Positions 1-6,796 of a stretch of DNA of 64,000 nt are shown in pieces. The notes under the pieces are model-generated. The model saw only the letters and a program-made list of their open reading frames with translations. It was not told the origin of the DNA and did no database searches. The translations under genes were made by a program, and so were the position numbers. The stretch comes from Microlunatus kandeliicorticis. GTDB lineage: Bacteria > Actinomycetota > Actinomycetes > Propionibacteriales > Propionibacteriaceae. Each line of letters begins with the position of its first letter. Within the stretch, counting starts at the first letter, position 1. The stretch lies in NCBI RefSeq assembly GCF_014137855.1, contig NZ_JACGWT010000001.1, forward strand, positions 248,001 through 312,000, written 5' to 3'.

Positions 1-315
1 CCAGACGTTGGTGTTGAGCGGGCCGTTGAAGTTCTCGACGAAGTCGGCCTTCCAGCCCTTCTGCGTGCGGGGCGCACTGGGCATCCAGGTGCCGGCCTCG
101 GTGAACAGCTTGGCGGTCGCGGCGCGGGCCTTGGCCTGCGCGGCCCGGTCCGCGGCGGTGGACGCGGCGGCGGCGCTCGAGCTGGTGGTGGTCGGGGTGA
201 CGCTGGCCTCGGCGGGAGCGGTGGCGAAGCCGGCGTAGGCGGCGGTCGGGAGGGCGGCGGCCAGAGCGAGGCCGGTGAGCCGACGGGCGGCGCGGGCGGA
301 AGTCGCGTTGATCAT
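1..315 (-). CDS. Secreted GH16-like glycoside hydrolase, N-terminal part (cut by window edge)
   Basis: Only the first 105 codons are present; the gene runs off the left edge. The ATG at 315 is preceded by GTGGAG. The protein starts with a basic stretch and a hydrophobic, Ala-rich segment that looks like a signal peptide. A Ser/Thr/Ala-rich linker follows, then a segment that closely matches the neighbouring GH16 protein at 666-1637 (shared pattern LFTEAGTWMPSAP / MFTSAGSYMPKAP, then GWxADFVxNF). The GH16 catalytic motif lies outside the window, so the enzyme assignment rests on the paralogue. Leader and upstream palindrome are shared with that paralogue, so the two are probably co-regulated and arose by duplication. 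Confidence 0.8.
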   Translation of the reverse strand, partial: MINATSARAARRLTGLALAAALPTAAYAGFATAPAEASVTPTTTSSSAAAASTAADRAAQAKARAATAKLFTEAGTWMPSAPRTQKGWKADFVENFNGPLNTNVW

Positions 316-352
316 GGCGGGGGGCTCCACGGAATCGGGGTGGTGTGCAGGA

Positions 353-398
353 AGGTGGTCTTCGCCCCCGCGAATCGATGTCGCTCCCCTGAGCTGAC
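353..398 (-). ncRNA. Conserved two-hairpin leader upstream of the GH16 gene at 1-315
   Basis: Read on the minus strand, a first hairpin has arms GTC-A-GCTC and GAGC-GAC with loop AGGG. A second follows (TTCGC, loop GGGG, GCGAA), then GACCACCT. The element ends 38 nt before the ATG. Almost the same bases and spacing recur at 1674-1718 before the paralogous GH16 gene, although the flanks have diverged. A structured 5' UTR element is the simplest reading. I do not match it to a known riboswitch class. Confidence 0.5.
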
Positions 399-443
399 AC
401 CGGAAATCCTCGCAGCGGCTCCGGCGGGGGCCAAGGGCGCGGT

Positions 444-470
444 GTGCACGGCGATCGGCATTCCGTGCAC
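444..470. promoter_or_regulatory. GTGCAC-flanked palindrome, site 1
   Basis: Two GTGCAC half sites are separated by 15 bp; on the minus strand the interior contains TGCCG four bases after the first half. It lies 129 bp upstream of the GH16 start at 315. The same arrangement occurs at 1764-1790 and, with a 16-bp interior, at 50735-50762. It is probably an operator for a dimeric DNA-binding protein. Confidence 0.6.
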
Positions 471-487
471 AGCTCAGAGGGCTCCCG

Positions 488-553
488 CCGCCGGGGGTCC
501 CGGCGGACGACGGAGCCCGCGCCGCCGGCAGCTGGGCCGGTGGCGCGGGCTCC
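488..553 (-). terminator. Two strong hairpins downstream of the GH16 gene at 666-1637
   Basis: Positions 512-523 and 542-553 form a perfect 12-bp stem (GGAGCCCGCGCC with its complement). An 8-bp stem follows at 488-495/499-506 with loop GGT. They sit after the stop of the leftward GH16 gene and before the regulatory region of the next one, as expected for a GC-rich actinobacterial terminator. There is no U tract. Confidence 0.55.
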
Positions 554-579
554 GGGTCGGGCTCGCTGGGTGTGCGTTC

Positions 580-644
580 GGTTGTGGGGTTCTGTTGTGG
601 GATGCGGTTGTGGGATGCGGTTGTGGGATGCGGTTGTGGCAGCG
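580..644. repeat. 13-bp tandem repeat, about five copies
   Basis: The unit GGTTGTGGGATGC is repeated at 593, 606 and 619 (the first copy begins TG), with degenerate copies at 580 and 632. It lies in the noncoding gap just after the stop codon at 666-668. Its length may vary between strains. Confidence 0.85.
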
Positions 645-665
645 CGGTGGTGCAGGTGACCGGGG

Positions 666-1637
666 TCAGGACTGCTTGTAGTGGGCGATCCAGTCGATCG
701 AGATGGCCGAGTCCTTGGGGGTGTCGGGGGAGAGGCACTCGCCGGTGGTGATGGCGCAGTCCTTGACGCCGGACTGGACGCCGAGCCACATCGGCACCTT
801 CGGGACGTGCGGGGTGGTGACGGTGGCCCAGGTGCGGCCGTCGATCGTGTACTCGATGGTGTTGTCGCCGAGGATGACGCCGTAGGTGTGCCACTTGGTC
901 ATGTCGACGTTGTGCAGCCAGCGCTGGATCTGGTAGTTCTTCGGGTCGTAGTGGACGGTGGCCATGATCGACTTGCCGCCGGCGGTGCCCTCGGCAAAGT
1001 CGACCTCGGGCGGCCAGGCGCCACCCTTGGGGTAGAGCAGGAACGCGTAGCCGACGCCGTAGGCGCGGTCGAACTTGGCCTTGACGACCCACTTGCCGCC
1101 GGTGGCGGCGAAGCCGCGGCCCGAGGACATCCCGGCCGAGGTCCAGCGGCCGTTCTCGTACTTGGTGTGCAGCTGGAGGATGCCGCTGCCCGGGGCGCTG
1201 GGCGAGGGGGTGACGGTGGCGTTGTCGAGCATGTAGGTGGCGTGGCTGCCGTGCGGGGCGCCACCCATGTAGCGGCCCCAGGTCTTGACGTCGAGCGGGG
1301 CGTCGAAGTTGTCGACGAAGTCGGCGGTCCAGCCGCCGGTGCTCTTCGGCGCCTTGGGCATGTAGGACCCGGCGCTGGTGAACATCGCGGCGGTGCGGGC
1401 GGCCTGGGCGGCCTGGGCGGACTGGGCGCTCGAGCTGTTGGTGGTCGGGCCGGTGGCGGTCGGGCTGGTGCTGCCGCCGGCCGGGGCGTCGGCGCGGGCG
1501 GTGCCCGGGGTGAGGGTGCCGACGAGGGCCACCGGGATCAGGGTGGCGGCGGCGAGGCCGGCCAGCTTGCGGAGCCGGAACCGACGCTTCGGGTCGACGG
1601 CGGTGGGCGAGCTGGTGGTGGGGATCGAGGCGATCAT
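666..1637 (-). CDS. Secreted glycoside hydrolase family 16 protein
   Basis: A 323-aa exported protein of the GH16 family (beta-1,3/1,4-glucan or galactan hydrolases and transglycosylases). Residues 1-50 hold a basic start, a hydrophobic segment and an Ala-x-Ala end typical of a signal peptide. An Ala/Ser-rich linker runs to about residue 85 and the catalytic jelly roll follows. The catalytic signature is EVDFAEG with E211 as nucleophile, D213 and E216 as acid/base, so the active site is complete. The ATG at 1637 has GGAG seven bases upstream. It is a paralogue of the gene at 1-315 and a distant relative of the membrane-anchored GH16 at 9335-10237. Placed beside EPS genes, it may cut or remodel the EPS, but the substrate cannot be read from sequence. 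Confidence 0.9.
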   Translation of the reverse strand: MIASIPTTSSPTAVDPKRRFRLRKLAGLAAATLIPVALVGTLTPGTARADAPAGGSTSPTATGPTTNSSSAQSAQAAQAARTAAMFTSAGSYMPKAPKSTGGWTADFVDNFDAPLDVKTWGRYMGGAPHGSHATYMLDNATVTPSPSAPGSGILQLHTKYENGRWTSAGMSSGRGFAATGGKWVVKAKFDRAYGVGYAFLLYPKGGAWPPEVDFAEGTAGGKSIMATVHYDPKNYQIQRWLHNVDMTKWHTYGVILGDNTIEYTIDGRTWATVTTPHVPKVPMWLGVQSGVKDCAITTGECLSPDTPKDSAISIDWIAHYKQS

Positions 1638-1673
1638 GGGGGACTCCAGGCGAGAGACGTGCGGTCGGATGAG

Positions 1674-1718
1674 AGGTGGTCTTCGCCCCCGCGAATCTGG
1701 TCGCTCCCCAGAGCTGAC
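1674..1718 (-). ncRNA. Conserved two-hairpin leader upstream of the GH16 gene at 666-1637
   Basis: Second copy of the element at 353-398: GTC-A-GCTC/GAGC-GAC hairpin with loop TGGG, then TTCGC-GGGG-GCGAA, then GACCACCT. It ends 37 nt before the ATG. Both stems are intact while loop and linker bases differ, which is mild support for structure. Confidence 0.5.
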
Positions 1719-1763
1719 GAGAAGAACTCTGCCAGCGCACCGGAGTCCGCGCGATGGCCTCAG

Positions 1764-1790
1764 GTGCACACCGCTCGGCAATCTGTGCAC
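1764..1790. promoter_or_regulatory. GTGCAC-flanked palindrome, site 2
   Basis: GTGCAC half sites with a 15-bp interior; the minus strand reads GTGCAC-N4-TGCCG-N6-GTGCAC. It is 127 bp upstream of the GH16 start at 1637, almost the same distance as site 1 has to its gene. Confidence 0.6.
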
Positions 1791-1827
1791 TCCCTGAGCC
1801 GGCCGGTCCCACGCCCGGAACGACGAC

Positions 1828-1883
1828 GGCCCCGGCGCCGGGGCCGGGTCGGAGATGATCATGACGGGCGGCGCGGCCGCCCG
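1828..1883 (-). terminator. Tandem hairpins after the secreted protein at 1888-2949
   Basis: Positions 1865-1872 pair with 1876-1883 (CGGGCGGC, loop GCG, GCCGCCCG). An 18-bp perfect palindrome follows at 1828-1845. They lie directly after the stop of the leftward gene and are a likely terminator. Confidence 0.5.
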
Positions 1884-1887
1884 GTGA

Positions 1888-2949
1888 TCATGACGCGGGC
1901 GTGATGTTCTCGATCAGGAACATGTTGTCGTTGTAGTCGTAGTTGATCCCGTTGAGGTCCTCGGTGAAGAGGTAGCTGCCGGGGATCACGTTGCCGTCGG
2001 CGTCGCGCGCGACGAAGGCCCGGACGTGCTGGCCGCACTGGGCGGCGGTGCAGCCCGAGCTCCGGTCGATCGCGGAGTTGTTCAGCGTCGGGTCGGTGTA
2101 CTCGCTGTCCAGCTTGAGCCCTGCCGTGCCCGACAGGGTGAAGGTGGCGGTGCCACGACCCCAGGCGGAGTTGCGCGGGAGCGCCGACTGGGCGTCCTGC
2201 GGCAGGCCGGCGAAGATCTTGTAGAGCGTGTTCGGGCTGCCCTTGGCGTACTTGCTCACGGTCAGCGTGGACGGGTAGCCCCGCCAGGCGCCGAGCTGGG
2301 TGATCCGGGCCGGCTGGCTCGGGTCGCGCTGCTTCCAGTAGGGCACCAGCACCTCGTCGCTGCTGAACGCCTGGTAGGCCCCGCGGCTGTACATGCTGGT
2401 CGGGGTCACCGTGGTGTAGCCGAAGTGGTGGATCAGGTCCGGGAAGGTCGGCTCGAGGTTGTGCTCGGAGTACTTCTGCCACCAGCCGGTCAGCCGCAGC
2501 GTGCTGGTCTGGGTGCTGCCGTTGCTCCAGCCGATGCTGGCGGTGCCGTCGTGCCAGGCGCCGCCGGTGGCGGTGAAGGCCACGGTGAAGCTGACCGACG
2601 CGCCGGTGGAGAGCGTGAACGGGAGCTTCCACGGCGAGGTGATCGCGAAGTCGGTGGTGGCGGTGGCCGAGCTCACGGTGAGCGGGGCGCTGCCGGTGTT
2701 CTTGAGGGTGATCGCGACCTGGTTGTGGAAGCGCTGGTAGCTGTCCGCGGGGGTCTGGATCTTGTTGAAGACGATCGCGTCGTTGCCCGGCAGCACGTCG
2801 GGGTTGGTGATGCTGAGCTGCCCGGTACCGGCCGCGGCGGCGGTCGGCGCGGTGACGGTGGCCCCGGCGACGGCCAGCGACGAGCCGAGCAGCGCGGCCG
2901 CGGCGAGGACGCCGGTCAGCCGCCGGCGGGCGGTGTGGAGGTGGGTCAT
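1888..2949 (-). CDS. Secreted protein with Ig-like domain and DUF4114-like C-terminus (copy 1)
   Basis: A 353-aa exported protein of unknown function. Residues 1-36 form a signal peptide (basic TARRR, hydrophobic core, Ala-rich end). The middle contains a beta-rich segment with 'ITLKNTGSAPLTVSSATATTD', as in Ig-like domains of surface proteins. The C-terminus ends FTEDLNGINYDYNDNMF, resembling the Asp/Asn-rich D-Y-N-D signature of DUF4114 and choice-of-anchor domains. Four cysteines (GCTAAQCGQ and nearby) are conserved or partly conserved in the adjacent paralogue. The ATG at 2949 has GAAAGG six bases upstream, the same ribosome site as the paralogue. Location suggests an extracellular matrix or carbohydrate-binding role; that is inference. 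Confidence 0.8.
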   Translation of the reverse strand: MTHLHTARRRLTGVLAAAALLGSSLAVAGATVTAPTAAAAGTGQLSITNPDVLPGNDAIVFNKIQTPADSYQRFHNQVAITLKNTGSAPLTVSSATATTDFAITSPWKLPFTLSTGASVSFTVAFTATGGAWHDGTASIGWSNGSTQTSTLRLTGWWQKYSEHNLEPTFPDLIHHFGYTTVTPTSMYSRGAYQAFSSDEVLVPYWKQRDPSQPARITQLGAWRGYPSTLTVSKYAKGSPNTLYKIFAGLPQDAQSALPRNSAWGRGTATFTLSGTAGLKLDSEYTDPTLNNSAIDRSSGCTAAQCGQHVRAFVARDADGNVIPGSYLFTEDLNGINYDYNDNMFLIENITPAS

Positions 2950-2974
2950 GGTCTGCCTTTCGGGTGTCGCGCCA

Positions 2975-3007
2975 CCGCCCACCCGGGAACGGGTCCCGGG
3001 TGGGCGG
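2975..3007 (-). terminator. Perfect 14-bp hairpin between the two DUF4114-like genes
   Basis: Positions 2975-2988 are the exact complement of 2994-3007, with loop ACGGG. It sits between the stop at 3066 and the ribosome site of the next gene. It could terminate transcription, act as an attenuator, or protect the upstream message so that the two paralogues are made at different levels. Confidence 0.65.
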
Positions 3008-3065
3008 CGCACGTCGTGCTGGGGTGAGGGGGCTCGACGCGCCGCGGGGTGCGGTGCGGCCGGGA

Positions 3066-4094
3066 TCAGGCCGGCTTGATGCCCTGGACGAGGAACACGG
3101 CGTCGTTGAAGTCGTAGTTCACGCCGGCGAGGTCCTCGGTGAAGAGGTAGGCGTTCTTGACGACCTTGCCGTTGGCGCCGCGGACCTGGAAGACCCGGAC
3201 GTGCTGACCGCACTGCTTGGTGTCACAACCGACGGCCTTGTCCGCGCCGATGGTCTTCTGCAGCTTGGGGTCGGAGAACTCGGTCTTGAGCTTCCAGCCG
3301 AAGACGCCGGCCCGCTTGAACGAGAAGCTGCCCTTGCCCCACTTCTGGTTGCGCGGCATCGCCGACTGGGCGTCGAACCGGTTGCTGGTCTGGAGCAGCC
3401 GCAGCTTGCCCGGCTTGCCCTTGCTGTAGACGCTGATCGTCGACGTGTCGGGGTAGGTGTGCCAGGCGGCGAGCTGGGTGACCTTGACCGACTTCTTGCC
3501 GTCGGCCATCCGCCAGTACGGGCTGAGCACCTCGTCGGCGCTGAACTTCTTGTACTCGCCGCGGCTGTACATGCTCTTCGGGGTCTTCGTCTTGTAGCCG
3601 AAGTGGCTGACGAGGGCCTGGAAGGTCGGCTCCTGGTTGTGCTCGGAGTACTTCTGCCACCAGCCGGTCAGCTTGATGGTGTTGGTGTGGCTGGTGCCGT
3701 TGTTCCAGACGATCTTGGCGGCGTCGTTGTGCCAGGCACCCCCGTCGGCGGTGAAGTTCACCGTGAGGTTGACCGACTTGCCGGTGCCCAGGCTGAACGG
3801 CAGCTTCCAGGGTGAGGTGATCGAGAAGTCCGAGGTGCCGGTGGTCGCCGAGGTGACCCGGAGCGGCGACTTGCCGGTGTTCTTCAGGGTCACCGTGACC
3901 TTGTCCAGCGTCCGCTGGTTGGCGTCGGCGTGGTTCTGGATCTTGTTCATCACGATCAGGCTGTTGCTCGGGGCGCGGCCGTTGGTGATCGAGAGCTTGC
4001 CGGGCGTCGCGGCGGAGGCCGGGAGCAGCGAGGTCGTGGCGACCAGCGCGGTGCCGGCGAGGACGACGGCGCCGGCGCGGAGCGGTGTGGACAT
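3066..4094 (-). CDS. Secreted protein with Ig-like domain and DUF4114-like C-terminus (copy 2)
   Basis: A 342-aa paralogue of the protein at 1888-2949. Shared blocks include 'SITSPWKLPF', 'GWWQKYSEHN', 'SMYSRG', 'GCDTKQCGQHVR' and the C-terminal FTEDLAGVNYDFNDAVF. Residues 1-28 look like a signal peptide ending in ATS/SAA. This copy is richer in lysine than copy 1, so the two differ in charge, which may mean different partners. ATG 4094 is preceded by GAAAGG and a 7-nt spacer. No enzyme motif is visible. The two genes are in the same orientation and separated by 116 bp holding a strong hairpin. Confidence 0.8.
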   Translation of the reverse strand: MSTPLRAGAVVLAGTALVATTSLLPASAATPGKLSITNGRAPSNSLIVMNKIQNHADANQRTLDKVTVTLKNTGKSPLRVTSATTGTSDFSITSPWKLPFSLGTGKSVNLTVNFTADGGAWHNDAAKIVWNNGTSHTNTIKLTGWWQKYSEHNQEPTFQALVSHFGYKTKTPKSMYSRGEYKKFSADEVLSPYWRMADGKKSVKVTQLAAWHTYPDTSTISVYSKGKPGKLRLLQTSNRFDAQSAMPRNQKWGKGSFSFKRAGVFGWKLKTEFSDPKLQKTIGADKAVGCDTKQCGQHVRVFQVRGANGKVVKNAYLFTEDLAGVNYDFNDAVFLVQGIKPA

Positions 4095-4289
4095 CAGGGG
4101 CCCTTTCGGTGGAGGTGGGTCGTTCCGCGTCCGGCTCCGGCCAGCAGGACGCTGGACGCGGTGGTACCGGTCAGGGACGGGGTGGAACGGGACGGGTGGA
4201 ACAGGTGGAGGGAGGCGGGGCGGATCGCACGGATCCGGCCCGCGCCGTCGTGCGGCTCGAGGGACGGGGGACGCGACCGGGGAACCCGG

Positions 4290-5846
4290 TCAGTGCTCCT
4301 CGCCGGCAGCCCGGCGGGGCATCGGGCGGGACGGTCGGCGACCACCCCGCGTGCCGGGGTCGCGTCGTTGCGACCCGGTGCGCAGTTGCTTGAGCCGCAG
4401 CCACAGCCACGGCAGGCAGAGCAGCCCGGCAGCGAACCGGGCCACGTTCCAGGGGAGGGTCTGCGGCAGCAGCACGGTGGCACCGGCCACCAGGCAGACC
4501 ACGAGGCAGGCCAGCACCGTGCGCCACCCGGGCCAGCGCGGCCCGAGGTCCCGGGGCAGCGCCCGGTACTGCACGGCGGCCTGAGCGGAGACCGCGACCA
4601 GGGTGGAGGCGGCGGCGCCGGCGATCCCGAACAGCGGGATCAGGGCCAGGTTGGCCCCGAGCTTGATCACCACGCCGACCGCCGCGCTCAGCCCGAGCGG
4701 GCGCCCGCGGCGGAGCGTGATCAACATGGTCGACGACGCGCCGAGGGTGGCCATCGGGAACGAGGCCAGGGCCACCAGGTAGGTGACCAGCAGCAGGCCC
4801 TCGGGCCGGAACGACGGCGGGGCCAGCACCCGGAGCGCCACCGGCGCGGCCAGGGTGATGCCGAGCACGCACGGCATGATCAACTTGAAGACGCCCTCGC
4901 GCGAGTCGCGGACGACCTCCCAGCGCTGGCCGAGGTCGGCGATCTTGGCCAGTCGCGGGACCCAGGCGCGGTTGGTGAAGGAGAGGATCAACATCACGAC
5001 GTAGCCGAGGGTGTAGGCCACCTGGAAGCGGCCGACCTCGACGGTGCCGAGCAGCCGCTGGGTGACCAGCCGGTCGCTGACGTTGATCACGAACACGCTC
5101 AGCCCGGTGAGCATCAGCGGCAGCCCGAGCCGGAACGCGCGGCGCAGCACCTGCCGGTCGGCGATCCCGCGGAGACGCGGCCGGGCCATGGTCAGCCCGA
5201 TGGCCAGGGCGGCGAACTGGCTGATCACGCCGCCGGCGGCGTAGACCACCGCGGTGGACGCGATCAGCGCCATCCCGGCCAGCCCGAGCACCTGGCCGCC
5301 GACCGAGGCGATCACGCTCACCGTGGCGAACCCGCGGAGCCGGTCCTCGCTCTGCAGCAGCGCGAGCACCATCAGCACCGCGCCGCCGGGGGCGGTCCAG
5401 AGCAGGGCGATCCAGACCAGGTGGGCGTCGGGGAAGCCGAGCGGGGCGATCCACAGCGGCGAGGTGGCGGCGGCGAGCACGGCGACCAGCGCGGCCAGCG
5501 CGATCCCGCTGGCCAGCAGCCCGCGCGCGGCCCGGTCGTCCTCGCCCGCGGCGCGCTCCACCTGGAGGGCCTGGTCGAGCCCGAAGACCGCGACGATGAT
5601 CAGCAGCTGGTAGAGCGCGATGATCGAGGCCAGCGCGCCGAACTCGCCCGGGCCGAGGACGTGGGCGAGGACCGGGGAGACCACGGTGCTGACCACGGTC
5701 TGCATCGACCAGACGACGACGTAGAGCATCCCGCGGCCGAACAGGTCGCGGCCGTGCTGCTGCTGGGCCTTCTCCGACGCGGTCCCGGTGGGAGCGGTCC
5801 CGGCGGTGCCGGTGGCCGGGGCCTGGTCGCGGGTCGGCGTGCTCAC
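4290..5846 (-). CDS. Wzx-like oligosaccharide flippase
   Basis: A 518-aa protein of the MOP/polysaccharide transporter superfamily, which flips undecaprenyl-diphosphate-linked repeat units across the membrane. After about 35 polar residues the sequence runs as 12-14 hydrophobic segments up to residue 490, ending in a basic tail. Typical features are the first helix block 'VVSPVLAHVLGPGEFG' and a helix with VINVSDRLV halfway. The GTG start at 5846 overlaps the stop of the upstream transferase (GTGA), so the two are translationally coupled. A second Wzx-like protein is encoded at 43630-45120; they are not close paralogues, so the window may make two polymers or one with two export routes. Confidence 0.85.
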   Translation of the reverse strand: MSTPTRDQAPATGTAGTAPTGTASEKAQQQHGRDLFGRGMLYVVVWSMQTVVSTVVSPVLAHVLGPGEFGALASIIALYQLLIIVAVFGLDQALQVERAAGEDDRAARGLLASGIALAALVAVLAAATSPLWIAPLGFPDAHLVWIALLWTAPGGAVLMVLALLQSEDRLRGFATVSVIASVGGQVLGLAGMALIASTAVVYAAGGVISQFAALAIGLTMARPRLRGIADRQVLRRAFRLGLPLMLTGLSVFVINVSDRLVTQRLLGTVEVGRFQVAYTLGYVVMLILSFTNRAWVPRLAKIADLGQRWEVVRDSREGVFKLIMPCVLGITLAAPVALRVLAPPSFRPEGLLLVTYLVALASFPMATLGASSTMLITLRRGRPLGLSAAVGVVIKLGANLALIPLFGIAGAAASTLVAVSAQAAVQYRALPRDLGPRWPGWRTVLACLVVCLVAGATVLLPQTLPWNVARFAAGLLCLPWLWLRLKQLRTGSQRRDPGTRGGRRPSRPMPRRAAGEEH

Positions 5847-6796
5847 CGGACCGCCTCGGGGACGGCGGTGCGGGCCGGGTCGCGCAGCTCGGCGTCGATC
5901 CGGTCCAGCAGCGGTCCGCTCACCGTGCTCGACACCTTGCGGGCGAACAGCGCGGGGACGGTGCGCGGACGTTCGGGGTCGACGCCGCGGGCGGCGGCCT
6001 CGAGCCGGTCGAAGTGACCGGCGGTCAGGGTCGGCGGGCTCTTCTGCCGGGTGCCGTCCCAGCCGATCCACCAGGCGGCTTCGTTGATGCTCTCGTTCTC
6101 CCAGTCGACGCCGCTGATCGGGCTGCGCAGCAGGGTGGGGACGAACGTCTCGTCGGCGCACCAGCTCCGCCGCCAGAACGCCACCAGGTCGGGCCGGGCG
6201 TCGACCAGGTCGACCACCGCCCGGGCGTGCGCCCGGCTGATGATCTTCCACACGCTGGCGCCGGACGGCGACACGTCTGCCGGGATCCGGCGTGGGACGG
6301 GCAGCCGGAGCATGTGCTTGCGCCAGGCCCAGTGCCGGTAGCGCAGCCGGGCGAGCCCGCCGCTGCGCCCCCAGGCGGGGAACGGCAGCGGCCACAGCTC
6401 GGCCACCGACCGTCCGCCGGTGCCGACGATCCAGTCGGCGACCGCGGCGGCCGGGTGCAGCGGGTAGTCGGCGCCCGACAGCACCACCAGGTGGCCGGCC
6501 TCGGTGGTCTCGAGGAACCGGCGGTAGCCGGCCAGCTCGGCCTCGACCAGCCCGAAGCCGGCCCACTCGCAGACCTGGCGCGGGGTGACCACGGCGCTCG
6601 GCTCGAGCCCCTCGGTCATCGCGGCGAAGACGGCCGGGTCGGTGCGGGCGTCGCAGTGCAGCAGCACCGGCATCGGGGCCAGCGCCGACCGCAGCCGTAG
6701 CACCTGCGGGGCGTCGCCGTGGGCGAGCACCAGGCAGGCGACCCGCCCGGTGCTTGCCCCGGGCGGCGACGGGTCGTCCCGGTCGTCGGCGGTCAC
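5843..6796 (-). CDS. GT14-type (core-2/I-branching) glycosyltransferase
   Basis: A 317-aa soluble protein resembling the Branch family (beta-1,6-N-acetylglucosaminyltransferases, GT14). Visible hallmarks are 'CLVLAHGDAPQVLRL', 'LHCDART', 'VVLSGADYPLHP' and a C-terminal WCADETFVPTLL block; these match the family order. The donor is probably a UDP-HexNAc or related sugar, but this is family knowledge, not seen. The start is GTG 6796, overlapping the stop of the membrane protein by GTGA, and the stop overlaps the flippase start the same way. It therefore belongs to a three-gene unit: membrane protein, transferase, flippase. Confidence 0.8.
   Translation of the reverse strand: MTADDRDDPSPPGASTGRVACLVLAHGDAPQVLRLRSALAPMPVLLHCDARTDPAVFAAMTEGLEPSAVVTPRQVCEWAGFGLVEAELAGYRRFLETTEAGHLVVLSGADYPLHPAAAVADWIVGTGGRSVAELWPLPFPAWGRSGGLARLRYRHWAWRKHMLRLPVPRRIPADVSPSGASVWKIISRAHARAVVDLVDARPDLVAFWRRSWCADETFVPTLLRSPISGVDWENESINEAAWWIGWDGTRQKSPPTLTAGHFDRLEAAARGVDPERPRTVPALFARKVSSTVSGPLLDRIDAELRDPARTAVPEAVR

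Noticed and set aside
353-398. ydaO-type cyclic di-AMP or GEMM cyclic di-GMP riboswitch
   Set aside because: The G-rich core and paired loops of those classes are not present; only two small hairpins are conserved.
3930-6017. A 695-codon open frame on the plus strand
   Set aside because: Low-complexity Gly/Gln/Arg sequence opposite clearly coding flippase and secreted-protein genes.
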